In this document: positions 34,596-43,714 of the stretch, in pieces | Layout: every line of letters starts with the position of its first letter | Position numbering within the stretch: the first letter of the stretch is position 1 | Assembly (NCBI GenBank): GCA_007692755.1 | Contig: REBL01000256.1 | Span: 62,001-126,000 of the forward strand | Reading direction: 5' to 3' | Origin: Nodularia sp. (in: cyanobacteria) | GTDB lineage: Bacteria > Cyanobacteriota > Cyanobacteriia > Cyanobacteriales > Nostocaceae | DNA: 64,000 bases | The notes under the pieces: model-generated | Seen by the model: only the letters and a program-made list of their open reading frames with translations | Databases searched by the model: none | Told to the model about the DNA's origin: nothing | Made by a program: the position numbers and the translations under genes

Positions 34596-37187
34596 TTAAT
34601 CCATATTTTGCAACCCCATCGCAATCTTACTGTGTTTTTCAATCTGCCCCATGACTTGTTTTGCGCGTTGAATCACCACATCTGGTAAACCCGCCAACCT
34701 TCCCGCTTCAATACCATAGGATTTATCCGCACCCCCTGGTTGAACTTGGTGCAGAAAAATAATTCTGTCGGGTAACTCCTTCACAGTCACCTGATAATTA
34801 GCCACATTCGGGAGAATACTAGCTAATTCATTTAATTCATGATAGTGAGTAGCAAAAATAGTCCGCGCCCGAATATCCACAGCGATGTATTCTGCAACCG
34901 CCCAAGCAATAGAAAGACCATCAAAAGTTGCTGTACCTCTGCCAATTTCATCTAATAATACTAAAGATTTCGCGGTAGCATGATTGAGTATATTTGCTGT
35001 TTCATTCATCTCCACCATAAAGGTAGATTGACCCGTAGCCAAATCATCCACAGCACCGACACGAGTAAAAATGCGATCGCACACCCCCAACCGCGCCAAC
35101 CGCGCCGGCACAAAACTCCCAATTTGCGCCATCAACTGAATCAACCCCACCTGACGTAAATAGCAACTCTTACCACTCGCATTCGGACCAGTCAAAATCA
35201 CTAAATCGGGGAGTGGGGAGTGGGGAGTGGGGAGTGGGGTATTTTCTTCTTCTCTTCCCAACTGAGTAGAATTAGGCACAAAAAACCCAGCAGGTAAAGA
35301 CTGTTCCACCACCGGATGACGACCATCCACAATCATAATTCCTCGTCCCTCAACCATTTCCGGACGACAATAACCTTGCTGTACCGCCAACTCAGCCAAA
35401 CCACACAACACATCAGCCGCAGCTACAGCACGGGAAATATTGCGAATAATTTCCGCCTGTTCTCCTACCTCTTCCCGCAACTCCACAAAAATCTCATATT
35501 CCAACTGATTTAAATCATCCCGCGCTGTGAGAATCCGCGCTTCCCGTTCTTTCAACTCTGGGGTGATATAACGTTCTTCATTGGTTAAAGTTTGCTTACG
35601 GATGTAATTATCAGGTACTTGGTCAGATTTAGAACGAGAAATACTAATGTAATAACCAAAGGTTTTATTAAATCCTACCTTTAAGTTAGGAATGCCAGTT
35701 TTTGCCCGTTCATCAACTTCTAAATTCGCAATCCATTGTTGGTCTGATTCGACTGTGGCTTTTCTCTCATCCAACATGGGATTCATCCCAGCACGAATTA
35801 ACCCGCCTTCTTTAATGTGTATCGGTGGCGATTCCACAAGATGGGCGTGTAACTTTTGGGCTAATTCGGATAATTCTACAGGGACTCTCTGCAAAGCTTT
35901 GAGAAAAGGCGATCGCGCATCAATCACCAAGTGAGATAATTGCGGTAAGCGTGAGAGAGAATCAGCCAAAGCGACTAAATCTTTAGCATTAGCAGTTCCA
36001 GAACCAGCCCTTCCCGTCAGCCGTTCCAAATCGTAAATTTGCCGTAATAACTGCCGCAAATCTTGACGCAGGGGGGTATTTTCCATCAACTCTTGGATGG
36101 TATTTTGACGCGCCCCAATGCCTTTAACATCAACTAGCGGTTGCAATAACCAGCGCCGCAACGCCCGCCCGCCCATCGCTGTACTACTTCTATCTAATGC
36201 CCACAGCAGGGAACCGTGAAATGTGCTATCCCGGACTGTTTGCGTAATTTCCAGGTTACGGCGAGTTTGATTATCAACAATTAAATAGTCAGTAATGGTA
36301 TATGTGCGTAACTTTTGCAGAACTATGGGGTTGACTTTTTGCATATCTTCCACATATTCCAGCAGACCACCAGCCGCCCGCACAGCTAAGGGAAGATGAT
36401 CACAACCGAGTCCTTCCAGCGATCGCAGTTTGAATTTTTCTAATAATTTCGGTCTCGCTTCACCTTGGGAAAAGGGAACCTGCGATCGCAAGCTATAACA
36501 AAATGATGGTGGTAAACATTGGGGAAGATGGGGCGAAGTTTCTCCGGGACGCAACAAGCTACCCAAATCAGGGGCGTTTGTGGGAACCACCACCTCAGAA
36601 GGTTGCAACCGCATTAACTCCTGAGTCAGGTGTTCTAAATCACTTCCTTGAGTGGTGAGAAATTCCCCTGTAGAGATATCTGCATAAGCTAAACCCCAAT
36701 GATTCACCGCAATTACCACAGCCGCAAGGTAATTATTACGACTGGATTTTAACATTCCCTCTTCCAGCAAAGTCCCTGGTGTGAGGATGCGGGTAACTTC
36801 GCGCTTCACCAAACCCACTGCTTCTGATGCGTCTTCTACTTGGTCGCAAATTACCACCGCATAGCCTTTTTCTACCAATTGGGTAGTGTAGCGTTCCCAA
36901 GCGTGGTGGGGTACACCAGTCATCGCCACGCGACCAACTTCGCCACCGTGTTTACTGGTGAGAACAAGTTCCAATTCTCTGGAGACAGTTACAGCGTCTT
37001 GGAAAAAAGTTTCAAAAAAATCTCCTACCCGATATAGCAGCAAAGCATGAGGATGTTTATCTTTGACTTCCACATAATGCTGATACATCTTACTCAGCTT
37101 ACTGCGGTCTACCAATTGAGTATCCACGTGAGGCGCAGCAGGGATGTTGGGTTCCGTTGGTTGAGGTTCAGATTGAGAAGCAGTCAT
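34596..37187 (-). CDS. mutS: DNA mismatch repair protein MutS
   Basis: About 863 aa. The mismatch-recognition Phe-x-Glu motif is in [11 protein letters not shown]. Connector, lever and clamp domains follow. The ABC-type ATPase has Walker [25 protein letters not shown] and [10 protein letters not shown]. Just before Walker A there is an unusual low-complexity insert ([14 protein letters not shown]), produced by a GGGGAGT heptamer repeat at 35208-35240. I use the ATG at 37187; a GTG at 37208 would add seven residues and is about as plausible. The promoter region overlaps the repeat at 37228-37283. Confidence 0.93.
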   Translation of the reverse strand: MTASQSEPQPTEPNIPAAPHVDTQLVDRSKLSKMYQHYVEVKDKHPHALLLYRVGDFFETFFQDAVTVSRELELVLTSKHGGEVGRVAMTGVPHHAWERYTTQLVEKGYAVVICDQVEDASEAVGLVKREVTRILTPGTLLEEGMLKSSRNNYLAAVVIAVNHWGLAYADISTGEFLTTQGSDLEHLTQELMRLQPSEVVVPTNAPDLGSLLRPGETSPHLPQCLPPSFCYSLRSQVPFSQGEARPKLLEKFKLRSLEGLGCDHLPLAVRAAGGLLEYVEDMQKVNPIVLQKLRTYTITDYLIVDNQTRRNLEITQTVRDSTFHGSLLWALDRSSTAMGGRALRRWLLQPLVDVKGIGARQNTIQELMENTPLRQDLRQLLRQIYDLERLTGRAGSGTANAKDLVALADSLSRLPQLSHLVIDARSPFLKALQRVPVELSELAQKLHAHLVESPPIHIKEGGLIRAGMNPMLDERKATVESDQQWIANLEVDERAKTGIPNLKVGFNKTFGYYISISRSKSDQVPDNYIRKQTLTNEERYITPELKEREARILTARDDLNQLEYEIFVELREEVGEQAEIIRNISRAVAAADVLCGLAELAVQQGYCRPEMVEGRGIMIVDGRHPVVEQSLPAGFFVPNSTQLGREEENTPLPTPHSPLPDLVILTGPNASGKSCYLRQVGLIQLMAQIGSFVPARLARLGVCDRIFTRVGAVDDLATGQSTFMVEMNETANILNHATAKSLVLLDEIGRGTATFDGLSIAWAVAEYIAVDIRARTIFATHYHELNELASILPNVANYQVTVKELPDRIIFLHQVQPGGADKSYGIEAGRLAGLPDVVIQRAKQVMGQIEKHSKIAMGLQNMD
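35208..35240. repeat. GGGGAGT heptamer repeat inside mutS
   Basis: Four full GGGGAGT units plus a partial fifth lie within the mutS reading frame. On the coding strand they read as a Pro-rich stretch ([11 protein letters not shown]) in the loop just ahead of the Walker A strand. Three heptamers equal 21 bases, so changes of three units would keep the frame. Confidence 0.88.
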
Positions 37188-37227
37188 AGATGCTAAGGGG
37201 TGATGCACGGAGATTCCACAATACCTG

Positions 37228-37283
37228 ATGATAGCGTGATGTGGAGAGTTAAGAGGCGATCGCTCAAACTTTTGTTATCTTAT
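37228..37283. repeat. 56-bp direct repeat, inner copy
   Basis: It matches 39185-39240 at 53 of 56 positions and is identical over the last 33 bases (AAGAGGCGATCGCTC, then AAACTTTTGTTATCTTAT). It lies between the mutS start and the end of the DUF4276 gene and contains that gene's last five codons plus stop. Confidence 0.9.
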
Positions 37284-37860
37284 CGCTTAAAGTCATGAAC
37301 AGGCGATCGCATGATGGGGAAGCTTGACGAACCTTATTCACATCCAGCAATTCCAAAAGCTTAGAGGCGTGTTTAATTTTGTGATACTCACCCTTGCTAG
37401 TGTTACGCGTAGCAGCTTTGAGACTGCGTTCTAGATTTTGTTTATCAATTGTCTCCACATTTAAAGTTTTAGGAATGGCATTTTCTAGAAAAGCCTTACC
37501 GTAAAATTTCTTTAGAGTTGCAATATCAGCAATAAACCAAGCCTCCATTGTTTGAACCATCAAATGACATTGACTATCATCAACTTCTGAAGGTTTATCC
37601 CAATTATCCCTAGACTTCAAATGTCCCCAAGAAGAATTTAGGGTTACAGGTGCTTCTGAGTCTACCAGCAAAATATTAAAAGCATTTGGATAAGATTTTA
37701 AAGCATTTCTAAAATCACGAAAAGCGTTATTACGAGAACCACAAATAGTAATATTCAATTTAAATTGTTTAAGAAATTGACTAAATCCTTTCCTAATCAA
37801 AGCTTTCGTATTTTTACCATCACCACCACCCTCTATATAAATCCGAATTTCTTTTACCAT
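37264..37860 (-). CDS. DUF4276 protein (TOPRIM-like effector)
   Basis: A 198-aa protein. DUF4276 proteins are regarded as TOPRIM-like and are usually paired with an AAA/SMC-like ATPase. Fitting residues are [15 protein letters not shown] (Glu10, Asp14), [12 protein letters not shown] (acidic pair) and [14 protein letters not shown]. It overlaps the end of the upstream ATPase gene by seven bases, so translation is coupled. By analogy with OLD, Gabija and PARIS pairs it may be the nuclease or effector arm of a phage-defence module (inference). Its last codons lie in the 56-bp direct repeat. Confidence 0.78.
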   Translation of the reverse strand: MVKEIRIYIEGGGDGKNTKALIRKGFSQFLKQFKLNITICGSRNNAFRDFRNALKSYPNAFNILLVDSEAPVTLNSSWGHLKSRDNWDKPSEVDDSQCHLMVQTMEAWFIADIATLKKFYGKAFLENAIPKTLNVETIDKQNLERSLKAATRNTSKGEYHKIKHASKLLELLDVNKVRQASPSCDRLFMTLSDKITKV

Positions 37861-39050
37861 CGATTACCCCCAATTTCACCCATCCGCCAGAGGTCGCCAA
37901 GAGTATAATTTTCAAGCCAGTCTTTGAGTTTATCAGGTTCAATCCTGCGGAGGTGAGAACCTTTTTCATCTCGTTCACAAACTAATACTGATTCGGGATA
38001 TTCACTCAAAGCAGAAACTAAAGCATCAGAATGAGTTGTCACTATTAATTGTGTTCTCTGTGATGCTTCAATTAGCATTTCTGCAATAGTTGGTAAAATA
38101 TCTGGGTGTAAACCAATCTCTGGTTCTTCAAGACAAATAAGTGGAGGTGGAGTTGGGTCAAGTAGTAAAGCCATTAAAAATAAATAACGGAGTGTACCAT
38201 CAGATAATCGATTTGCAGGAATTGGTTGACTTAGACCTTCTTCACGAATAAATATTTGTACAGTACCGCCATATATTCTTACACTCAATTCTTCGGCTGA
38301 TTCATAAAACTTTTTTAAATTCTCAATAATTTTTCTGTTACCTATTTGATGTTGTAAGTTATTTAAAAATAGTCCCAGATTACTGCCATTTTCCAGAAGA
38401 GGATGTTCTGGTAAGTCAGTTTTTTGAGCATTTCTTGGTTCTGAATATCGCCCCATCTGCCAATGACGATATAAACCTATATTAGAAAATGCGGTGCTGA
38501 GATAAGAAAGTTCTGGATACAAATCTGGATCTTTTCGCTGAGATAAAACTGACTGATCAGGAATTAAATCTTCTCGTTTAAGAGAGCGTTTAAATTGTTT
38601 AGCTTCATCTATACTATTAATATTTAAAACCGGACGACCACCTTGATAACGATAGTAAAAATAAACATCATGTTCATCTAGATACCGTTCTTCATTTTCT
38701 ACAGCTTCATCGATTAACTCTAGTCTTTGACCAACTTCTGTCAAGCTAACTTTATAATGTAGATTTTGGGTTCTTTGAGGATAATCTAAGGTAGTTTCAA
38801 TTGTCGCCACTGGGTTTTCCTGTCCACCCTTCCACAGAAACTCACTTACTCCTCCACCTTGACGAAATGGGGCGGGTAAATCTATAGGTGTAGCCTTTAA
38901 AATTCCCAAAGCTTCAATTAAATTTGATTTACCAGAAGTGTTAGCGCCAATTAAGATATTTAGCGGTTGTAATTCAATTTCTTCACCTTCACTTCCATAG
39001 GAAAGAAAATTTTCTAATCGTATTTTGTGGATAAATCTCTTACCTTCCAA
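37854..39050 (-). CDS. AAA/ABC-type ATPase paired with DUF4276
   Basis: A 398-aa ATPase of the AAA_21/RecF-OLD type. Walker A is at 35-42 (GANTSGKS), the signature-like segment is RLSDGTLRYLFLMALLL, Walker B is LICLEEPEIGLHP and the H-loop is LIVTTHSDALVSAL. The middle (about 90-270) is variable and may hold the sensor or coiled-coil part. It is the first gene of a two-gene unit, overlapping the DUF4276 gene by seven bases. The pair is bracketed by the 56-bp direct repeat. A role in phage or plasmid defence is likely by architecture but not proven. Confidence 0.8.
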   Translation of the reverse strand: MEGKRFIHKIRLENFLSYGSEGEEIELQPLNILIGANTSGKSNLIEALGILKATPIDLPAPFRQGGGVSEFLWKGGQENPVATIETTLDYPQRTQNLHYKVSLTEVGQRLELIDEAVENEERYLDEHDVYFYYRYQGGRPVLNINSIDEAKQFKRSLKREDLIPDQSVLSQRKDPDLYPELSYLSTAFSNIGLYRHWQMGRYSEPRNAQKTDLPEHPLLENGSNLGLFLNNLQHQIGNRKIIENLKKFYESAEELSVRIYGGTVQIFIREEGLSQPIPANRLSDGTLRYLFLMALLLDPTPPPLICLEEPEIGLHPDILPTIAEMLIEASQRTQLIVTTHSDALVSALSEYPESVLVCERDEKGSHLRRIEPDKLKDWLENYTLGDLWRMGEIGGNRW

Positions 39051-39184
39051 TTGATTCTCCTATTTGCTTAATTATCTCAATTTCATGAATTTTATTTGCT
39101 TTCACTCTCAGTTACCCAATAGAATTTTATTATAGTTTCAGAGTAAGAACCTTTAGATTAATACATAAAAAGCCCCAACATTTA

Positions 39185-39240
39185 ATGATAACGTGATGTG
39201 GAGGTTTAAGAGGCGATCGCTCAAACTTTTGTTATCTTAT
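39185..39240. repeat. 56-bp direct repeat, outer copy
   Basis: The second copy of 37228-37283, with three differences. It lies 135 bases upstream of the ATPase start. Read leftward it still contains codons equivalent to the DUF4276 tail (KITKV, then TGA), although no DUF4276 gene precedes it. Its match to the inner copy ends at 39240, exactly where the foldback element begins. Confidence 0.9.
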
Positions 39241-39407
39241 ATCTTGCACCATTTGAAATCAGCTACAAAACCCGCGTGGAAATCAATTTCCGTGATAGCT
39301 AAAGTCCATTAAAATAGACTGAAATCTTTTCCCAGTCGTCTAAAGACGACTTTCGCTATCAGACGGGGGTTTGAACCTCCGGCGGGTGATTGCGACGGGT
39401 GCAAGAT
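39241..39407. repeat. Foldback/cloverleaf element with terminal ATCTTGCACC inverted repeats
   Basis: Ends: ATCTTGCACC (39241-39250) and GGTGCAAGAT (39398-39407). Inside them AAACCCGCGT (39268-39277) pairs with ACGGGGGTTT (39363-39372), and TGATAGCTAAAGTC (39293-39306) pairs with GACTTTCGCTATCA (39348-39361). Within lie the hairpins AGTCCATTAAAATAGACT (39303-39320) and AGTCGTCTAAAGACGACT (39334-39351). The whole folds into a cloverleaf-like shape. There is no ORF; it is probably a MITE-like element. It ends six bases from the PIN gene stop codon. Confidence 0.75.
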
Positions 39408-39412
39408 GTGAA

Positions 39413-39937
39413 TTATGCTTTTCTGCGACTGCTGCGGCGTGTGGGTGGTGGTGTAGTTGGTTCATAAGCCTTCAAACCTTGATCACCCGTGAAAATTTCT
39501 ACTTTCAATGTGCTACTGGTTTTAGCATAATACTCAGCTACAGTTTTAATTGTGGCATCTCCGATAGAAATCTTTCTAGATGCTAAAGTAGGCCATTGAG
39601 TAGCTAACTGTTTCAATGATTCTGAACTCCACAGTTCATCCACTTCAGTTGTAAAAACTTTCCAAGGTATAACTCCATCGGCTACTTTCACTAAAATATC
39701 AGCGAAAGCTTGAGCAATTTCATATCGTCTAGAATTAGCTTGTGCGATATGATTACCAGTTTCTATAATTGTCGCTAATGGCAGTATAAACTGCGTACCT
39801 TGTTCCTTTTCTAATTGAAAACGGGCTTCAACCCTGCTTTTATCCCATTTGTCATTATCAGTACCGCAAGTTTCTTTACCAGGAACAGCTAAATAAACGC
39901 AGAGTATTGATGTATCAATAATTAGAACCTTTTGCAT
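39413..39937 (-). CDS. PIN-like nuclease paired with an AAA ATPase
   Basis: A 174-aa protein with the acidic residues of a PIN-like RNase: Asp8 (LIIDTSIL), Glu59 (TIIETGNH), Asp127 (ISIGDATIK) and Asp152 (IFTGDQGL). The C-terminus is a basic tail (TRRSSRRKA). It starts eight bases after the stop of the ATPase gene 39946-41208, so the pair is an operon. The layout (ATPase, then nuclease) repeats that of the adjacent AAA/DUF4276 pair. A toxin- or defence-effector role is inferred. PIN toxins normally pair with a small antitoxin, which is absent here. Confidence 0.77.
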   Translation of the reverse strand: MQKVLIIDTSILCVYLAVPGKETCGTDNDKWDKSRVEARFQLEKEQGTQFILPLATIIETGNHIAQANSRRYEIAQAFADILVKVADGVIPWKVFTTEVDELWSSESLKQLATQWPTLASRKISIGDATIKTVAEYYAKTSSTLKVEIFTGDQGLKAYEPTTPPPTRRSSRRKA

Positions 39938-39945
39938 ATTTTGTT

Positions 39946-41208
39946 TTACTTATTCTCAGAAAGGCTCTTTTCAATTGTTCCTTTGGTTGCTAGCTTACCC
40001 AAACTACCTGATGCTAGTAACAAAGGAAGATTATCAATCTCTTCTAAAATAGTAAGTTTACTTTCTCCTGTTTCTGAATCTCGATGTGCGACCACGACAA
40101 ACGGGACTATTTCAGGGCCTAAAGCATCGAGTAAAGCAGGGTTATGGGTAGTAATTAAAATATCAATATTTCTTTTGCTGCCAATTTCTCGGAGTATTTT
40201 GACAAGTAATTTAGCACGGGAGGGATGCAAACCATTATCTATTTCTTCAATTACCAGTTGACTACCTTCCGGTCGCGTGAGTAATGCTGTCAGAATTGCG
40301 AGAAAACGTAAAGTTCCATCTGACATACTCCTAGCATCAATTTCTGTAATCTCTCCAGTTTTCCATTCTTCTTGACAGTAAAGCATAGCATCTCTAGCAA
40401 ATCTACCTACTTTTTCCGCCCAAACTTTTTTAATGTCACCTTCTGGTAAATCTTTGATGTAATTAGATAGTGCTGATTCGACTTCCTCCTTTTGCTGGTC
40501 AGATAAAGCTGCTAGTACACCAGCTATATTTGACGCATCGCTTTCTAGAGTCTCAGAAAGTTGTGAATAATCACGCATTTTAGAAGGTATGGGATTTAGA
40601 ATAAAAGTTTTTTCTAAACTTGAAAGCACAACAATACTTATATTAGTTTTCAAAGGTAAATATACATTATTAAAAAAATTAAAAAACTCTTTCTTTTTTT
40701 GCAAGTTTCCTATTGAATCATATTGACCAAATTGTTTTAAATCACTAAAATCAAAACTAGGCTCAACTGATTTTAAACCACTTTTTGTATAAAAAATTGT
40801 GTTTTTTATAGTCAATGCTTTTAACTGCTCTAATTCACTATTTTCTTGCAAATTTCGAGGTTCAATATATTCTTTTATCACTCTCACTTCAGGTAGTGTT
40901 TGTGTTTGAATAACATATAAATAATCTGTATTTTCATCCTCACCCTGCACTAGCACCTTTAATGTAAATTGAGACTCTGGTTTACGAGCAGCCCAGTCTA
41001 CACCACCTCGAATAGAAGCAAGTGTTTTATCTCCTGCTAAAGCTGCTTCAATATTTTCACCTTGCGCTATCCTTTGCAAAAATTCCAACGCTTCAACTAC
41101 ATTAGACTTCCCACTGGCGTTAGTACCAATCAGAACAGTCAAAGGGTCAAGAGGAAGTTCCGCATAACGGAAACTTTTCCAATTCTCCAGGATGAGTTGT
41201 TTCAACAT
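39946..41208 (-). CDS. AAA/ABC-type ATPase paired with PIN protein
   Basis: I use the ATG at 41208 (TTGGAG upstream), giving 420 aa; a TTG four codons earlier is the alternative. Walker A is at 28-35 (GTNASGKS), the signature-like segment is ARSMSDGTLRFLAILTALL, Walker B is LVIEEIDNGLHPSR and the H-loop is LITTHNPALLDAL. It has the same general family fold as the ATPase at 37854-39050 but a different middle region (about 75-260), so the two are not recent duplicates. It is the first gene of an ATPase-PIN unit. Confidence 0.8.
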   Translation of the reverse strand: MLKQLILENWKSFRYAELPLDPLTVLIGTNASGKSNVVEALEFLQRIAQGENIEAALAGDKTLASIRGGVDWAARKPESQFTLKVLVQGEDENTDYLYVIQTQTLPEVRVIKEYIEPRNLQENSELEQLKALTIKNTIFYTKSGLKSVEPSFDFSDLKQFGQYDSIGNLQKKKEFFNFFNNVYLPLKTNISIVVLSSLEKTFILNPIPSKMRDYSQLSETLESDASNIAGVLAALSDQQKEEVESALSNYIKDLPEGDIKKVWAEKVGRFARDAMLYCQEEWKTGEITEIDARSMSDGTLRFLAILTALLTRPEGSQLVIEEIDNGLHPSRAKLLVKILREIGSKRNIDILITTHNPALLDALGPEIVPFVVVAHRDSETGESKLTILEEIDNLPLLLASGSLGKLATKGTIEKSLSENK

Positions 41209-41260
41209 AATCAACTCCAATACTCTATTTTTCTTACTTATACCAATTCTACGAACACAA

Positions 41261-41293
41261 AGATCCCCGACTTATTCAATAAATCGGGGATCT
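41261..41293 (-). terminator. Terminator of the DUF1517 gene
   Basis: AGATCCCCGA (41261-41270) and TCGGGGATCT (41284-41293) form a strong stem that extends inward through TTATT/AATAA with one mismatch. It lies 27 bases past the DUF1517 stop and also insulates the ATPase-PIN unit that follows. Confidence 0.7.
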
Positions 41294-41319
41294 GATTCTC
41301 TGTTGAGTCCACAAAACCT

Positions 41320-42300
41320 TTACATCAGTTTCAAATCGGTGTACTCCGCCAAGATATCATCAGATGTTAGGGTATCGCCTTCAGCTTGGGGAGTCCAAAG
41401 CACTTCAATCGCTAAAAGTTGATCACCGGGAATACCACCAATTCGTCGCAAGGCTTGACGCAAATCATCAGAACTGTTAATTGCTGGGATTTCAAATTTG
41501 CCTAATGTCGCCGCTAATAAGGTGACAATCAGATATTCTCCAGGGCCTTCACTAATTAATTGGGTGGGGTTGTCGATTTGGTCAGCAGCAGGTAAAGCAT
41601 CTTTATCCAAGGCTGATTTCAACTGGTTGTTGACATTAGATAGAGTTTCTTCACTAAACTTGCTACGTTCTGCTAATGACAACCGATTAAACTGACCTTC
41701 AGCCGCATTTAATTTCACTTGCTGCGTTCCACCACCTCCATATACCCAGTATTCTGGATGACGGAGTAAGGCTAAACTCGCTTCTTGCAAAATTTCTGCT
41801 CTTCCTTCTGGGGAATTAGTATCAGCAGATTCGGCGATTTTGTTGAGTTCATCTTGCAAACCACGGGCTTGTGCTAACAAACCAACTTGCAAACGAGTTA
41901 CAGATACAGCCGGATTGCTGCTATAGCCTACATCTTCGCCTTCACCATTACTAACACGGCGGAAGGTTTGCACTAGGAAGTTAGCGATCGCAAAGAAGAT
42001 TAAAATGCTAAATATACCGCCAAATCCGCCGCCAATACCCCAAAAGGGAATCAAGAACGGAAAGCCAAAGCCACCACCACCAGGATAGTAACCTCCGCCA
42101 CCAGGACGCGCTGGTGTGTAGGTACGGCTAGAAGGCGCTCTAAAGCCTCCACGACCACCGAAGCCACCGCCACCGATGCGACCACCACTGCGGGCGGCTA
42201 ATGCTCCATCAGCATGGCTCAGTGCTAAAGTTAACACTAGGCTGAAGAGCAAGAAAATTTTGAACAGAGATTTGATCGTTTGTTTTAGTTTGTTACGCAT
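41320..42300 (-). CDS. DUF1517 membrane protein
   Basis: I use the ATG at 42300, giving 326 aa; an upstream start would only add residues ahead of a clear signal/anchor (LFKIFLLFSLVLTLALSHADGALA). A Gly/Arg-rich linker follows (RSGGRIGGGGFGGRGGF, then PGGGGYYPGGGG), then a hydrophobic segment (about 95-120), then a soluble domain (about 135-326) with LQVGLLAQARGLQDELNKIA and YLIVTLLAATLGKFEIP. DUF1517 proteins are conserved in cyanobacteria and plastids; the function is unknown. Probably thylakoid or plasma membrane. Confidence 0.83.
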   Translation of the reverse strand: MRNKLKQTIKSLFKIFLLFSLVLTLALSHADGALAARSGGRIGGGGFGGRGGFRAPSSRTYTPARPGGGGYYPGGGGFGFPFLIPFWGIGGGFGGIFSILIFFAIANFLVQTFRRVSNGEGEDVGYSSNPAVSVTRLQVGLLAQARGLQDELNKIAESADTNSPEGRAEILQEASLALLRHPEYWVYGGGGTQQVKLNAAEGQFNRLSLAERSKFSEETLSNVNNQLKSALDKDALPAADQIDNPTQLISEGPGEYLIVTLLAATLGKFEIPAINSSDDLRQALRRIGGIPGDQLLAIEVLWTPQAEGDTLTSDDILAEYTDLKLM

Positions 42301-43714
42301 AACACAGACACTTGAAAATGTATTACTTATGATTGCTTTCCAGGCTAGTAGAAATCTTATGCTTCCTGGAATCATGTCAGATCGGAACTAGGACAACACG
42401 GCGTAAATAAACCAACCATTAAAGGTAAAGGTCAATGAAAAGCCTATAGAATAAGCTTTTTGACTTTTGACGAACGCCCTGCTGTGCTAGTGAGTTTTTG
42501 ATTGACCGTAGCTTTTGTTAATATTCATTTCTTTTTTGGCTACATCTCTAATTTACCGCGTCTTATCTTGGTTAGACAGTCAGCGGAGGGGGGATTTCTG
42601 TAGTAGATAACCGTACATCAACAATAACCACGATTTACCGCCAGTGGTTCCATTACGGCTCCTCCCATATATATACAATAAAATTTTGCTTATAACTCTG
42701 CCATAGGAGTTTCGCTGAATATTTTTATACATTCTGTGTAATAGTAACTTGATGCACATATTTACAAAATGACATTTTAACTAGCGTCAGTAAGCTGCCA
42801 TCATGATTTTTAGGATTGTTAGCAAACTAGCTGATGTGAGAGCAAGTTGATGATGATCACAAAAACTCTTACTTTTCCAGAAAAATCTAGATAAGCGACT
42901 ATATGTGCCACCAAAAACTCATGCTGATTTTGGCATTTTGGCATCACATCCACGGTTATTTAGGATAATCTATATAATATAAACAAGCTTTAGTAATCTT
43001 TGTAGCAGTTTATTAGTCCGAATTTTGGCTATAATTTGCAACTTTTATTTATGCTTTGATGGCAATAATAAAATTCTGGAAATTTATCAACCAATCATAT
43101 AATTGACCAATACTTCACAGAAAAAATAAATAATTTCCTATACTTAATGTTCTAAAATATTGCTGAGATATTTGTAATGCATTGGCTCAAAAAAATAGAA
43201 AATTATGTTTTTTAAAGCGATATTTTACAGAGTGACAATCATGTATACAAATATTTCAACCTTGTCTTTACTAATTACAGGGGGTAAAAATTTCTGTCAA
43301 GAAATGTGTAAAACTCTGGTTTGTCCAGTATAGCTGTTAGCTAAAATGATAAAAGCAGGACAAATTAGATACAGAGCTAACCAATTCTATGGTGAAATTC
43401 TTACAAAAAATGTGGCTCAAAATATAGTGGTTACAGCATCCATAGCAAGTATGATTTGAGGAGCCAACACGTTACAAAAAATGTTGGAGATACGGAAACT
43501 GCCAATCTCAACGTAGCAGATATCTTCACGCAACAAAGCATCCTATTTCATCTTTAGTTCACTTCTTTGCTGAAGCTACAACCAAGTAAATACTGATGAA
43601 AAATTTTGATCGGCAGAAAACAGGAAATATCAAAGTCAAGTAAGGCTAAATGCTGTACCTGAATTTCAGTATTAACGCTTGCATCCTATTTGAATTAAAC
43701 TTATCAAAATTAGC
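42301..43714. other. 1.4-kb AT-rich intergenic region before the glycosyltransferase
   Basis: No ORF with support, and no tRNA or known riboswitch recognised. Features seen: a heptamer-type repeat (about 42451-42470, inverted match to 20251-20272); a hairpin AACCAC/GTGGTT (about 42628-42652); and, 240 bases before the glycosyltransferase, a block (43455-43560) denser in G+C than its flanks, with CCAACA/TGTTGG pairing (about 43464-43488). This is the longest gene-free stretch in the window and could hold a long leader or a small RNA. Confidence 0.45.

Noticed and set aside
36840-37037. Antisense ORFs within mutS and other large genes
   Set aside because: They are shadows of the strongly supported coding strand, without ribosome-binding sites or family motifs.
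39361-39400. GGTTTGAACCTCC resembling a tRNA T-arm
   Set aside because: No acceptor stem, D-arm or anticodon arm fits around it; the bases belong to the foldback element.
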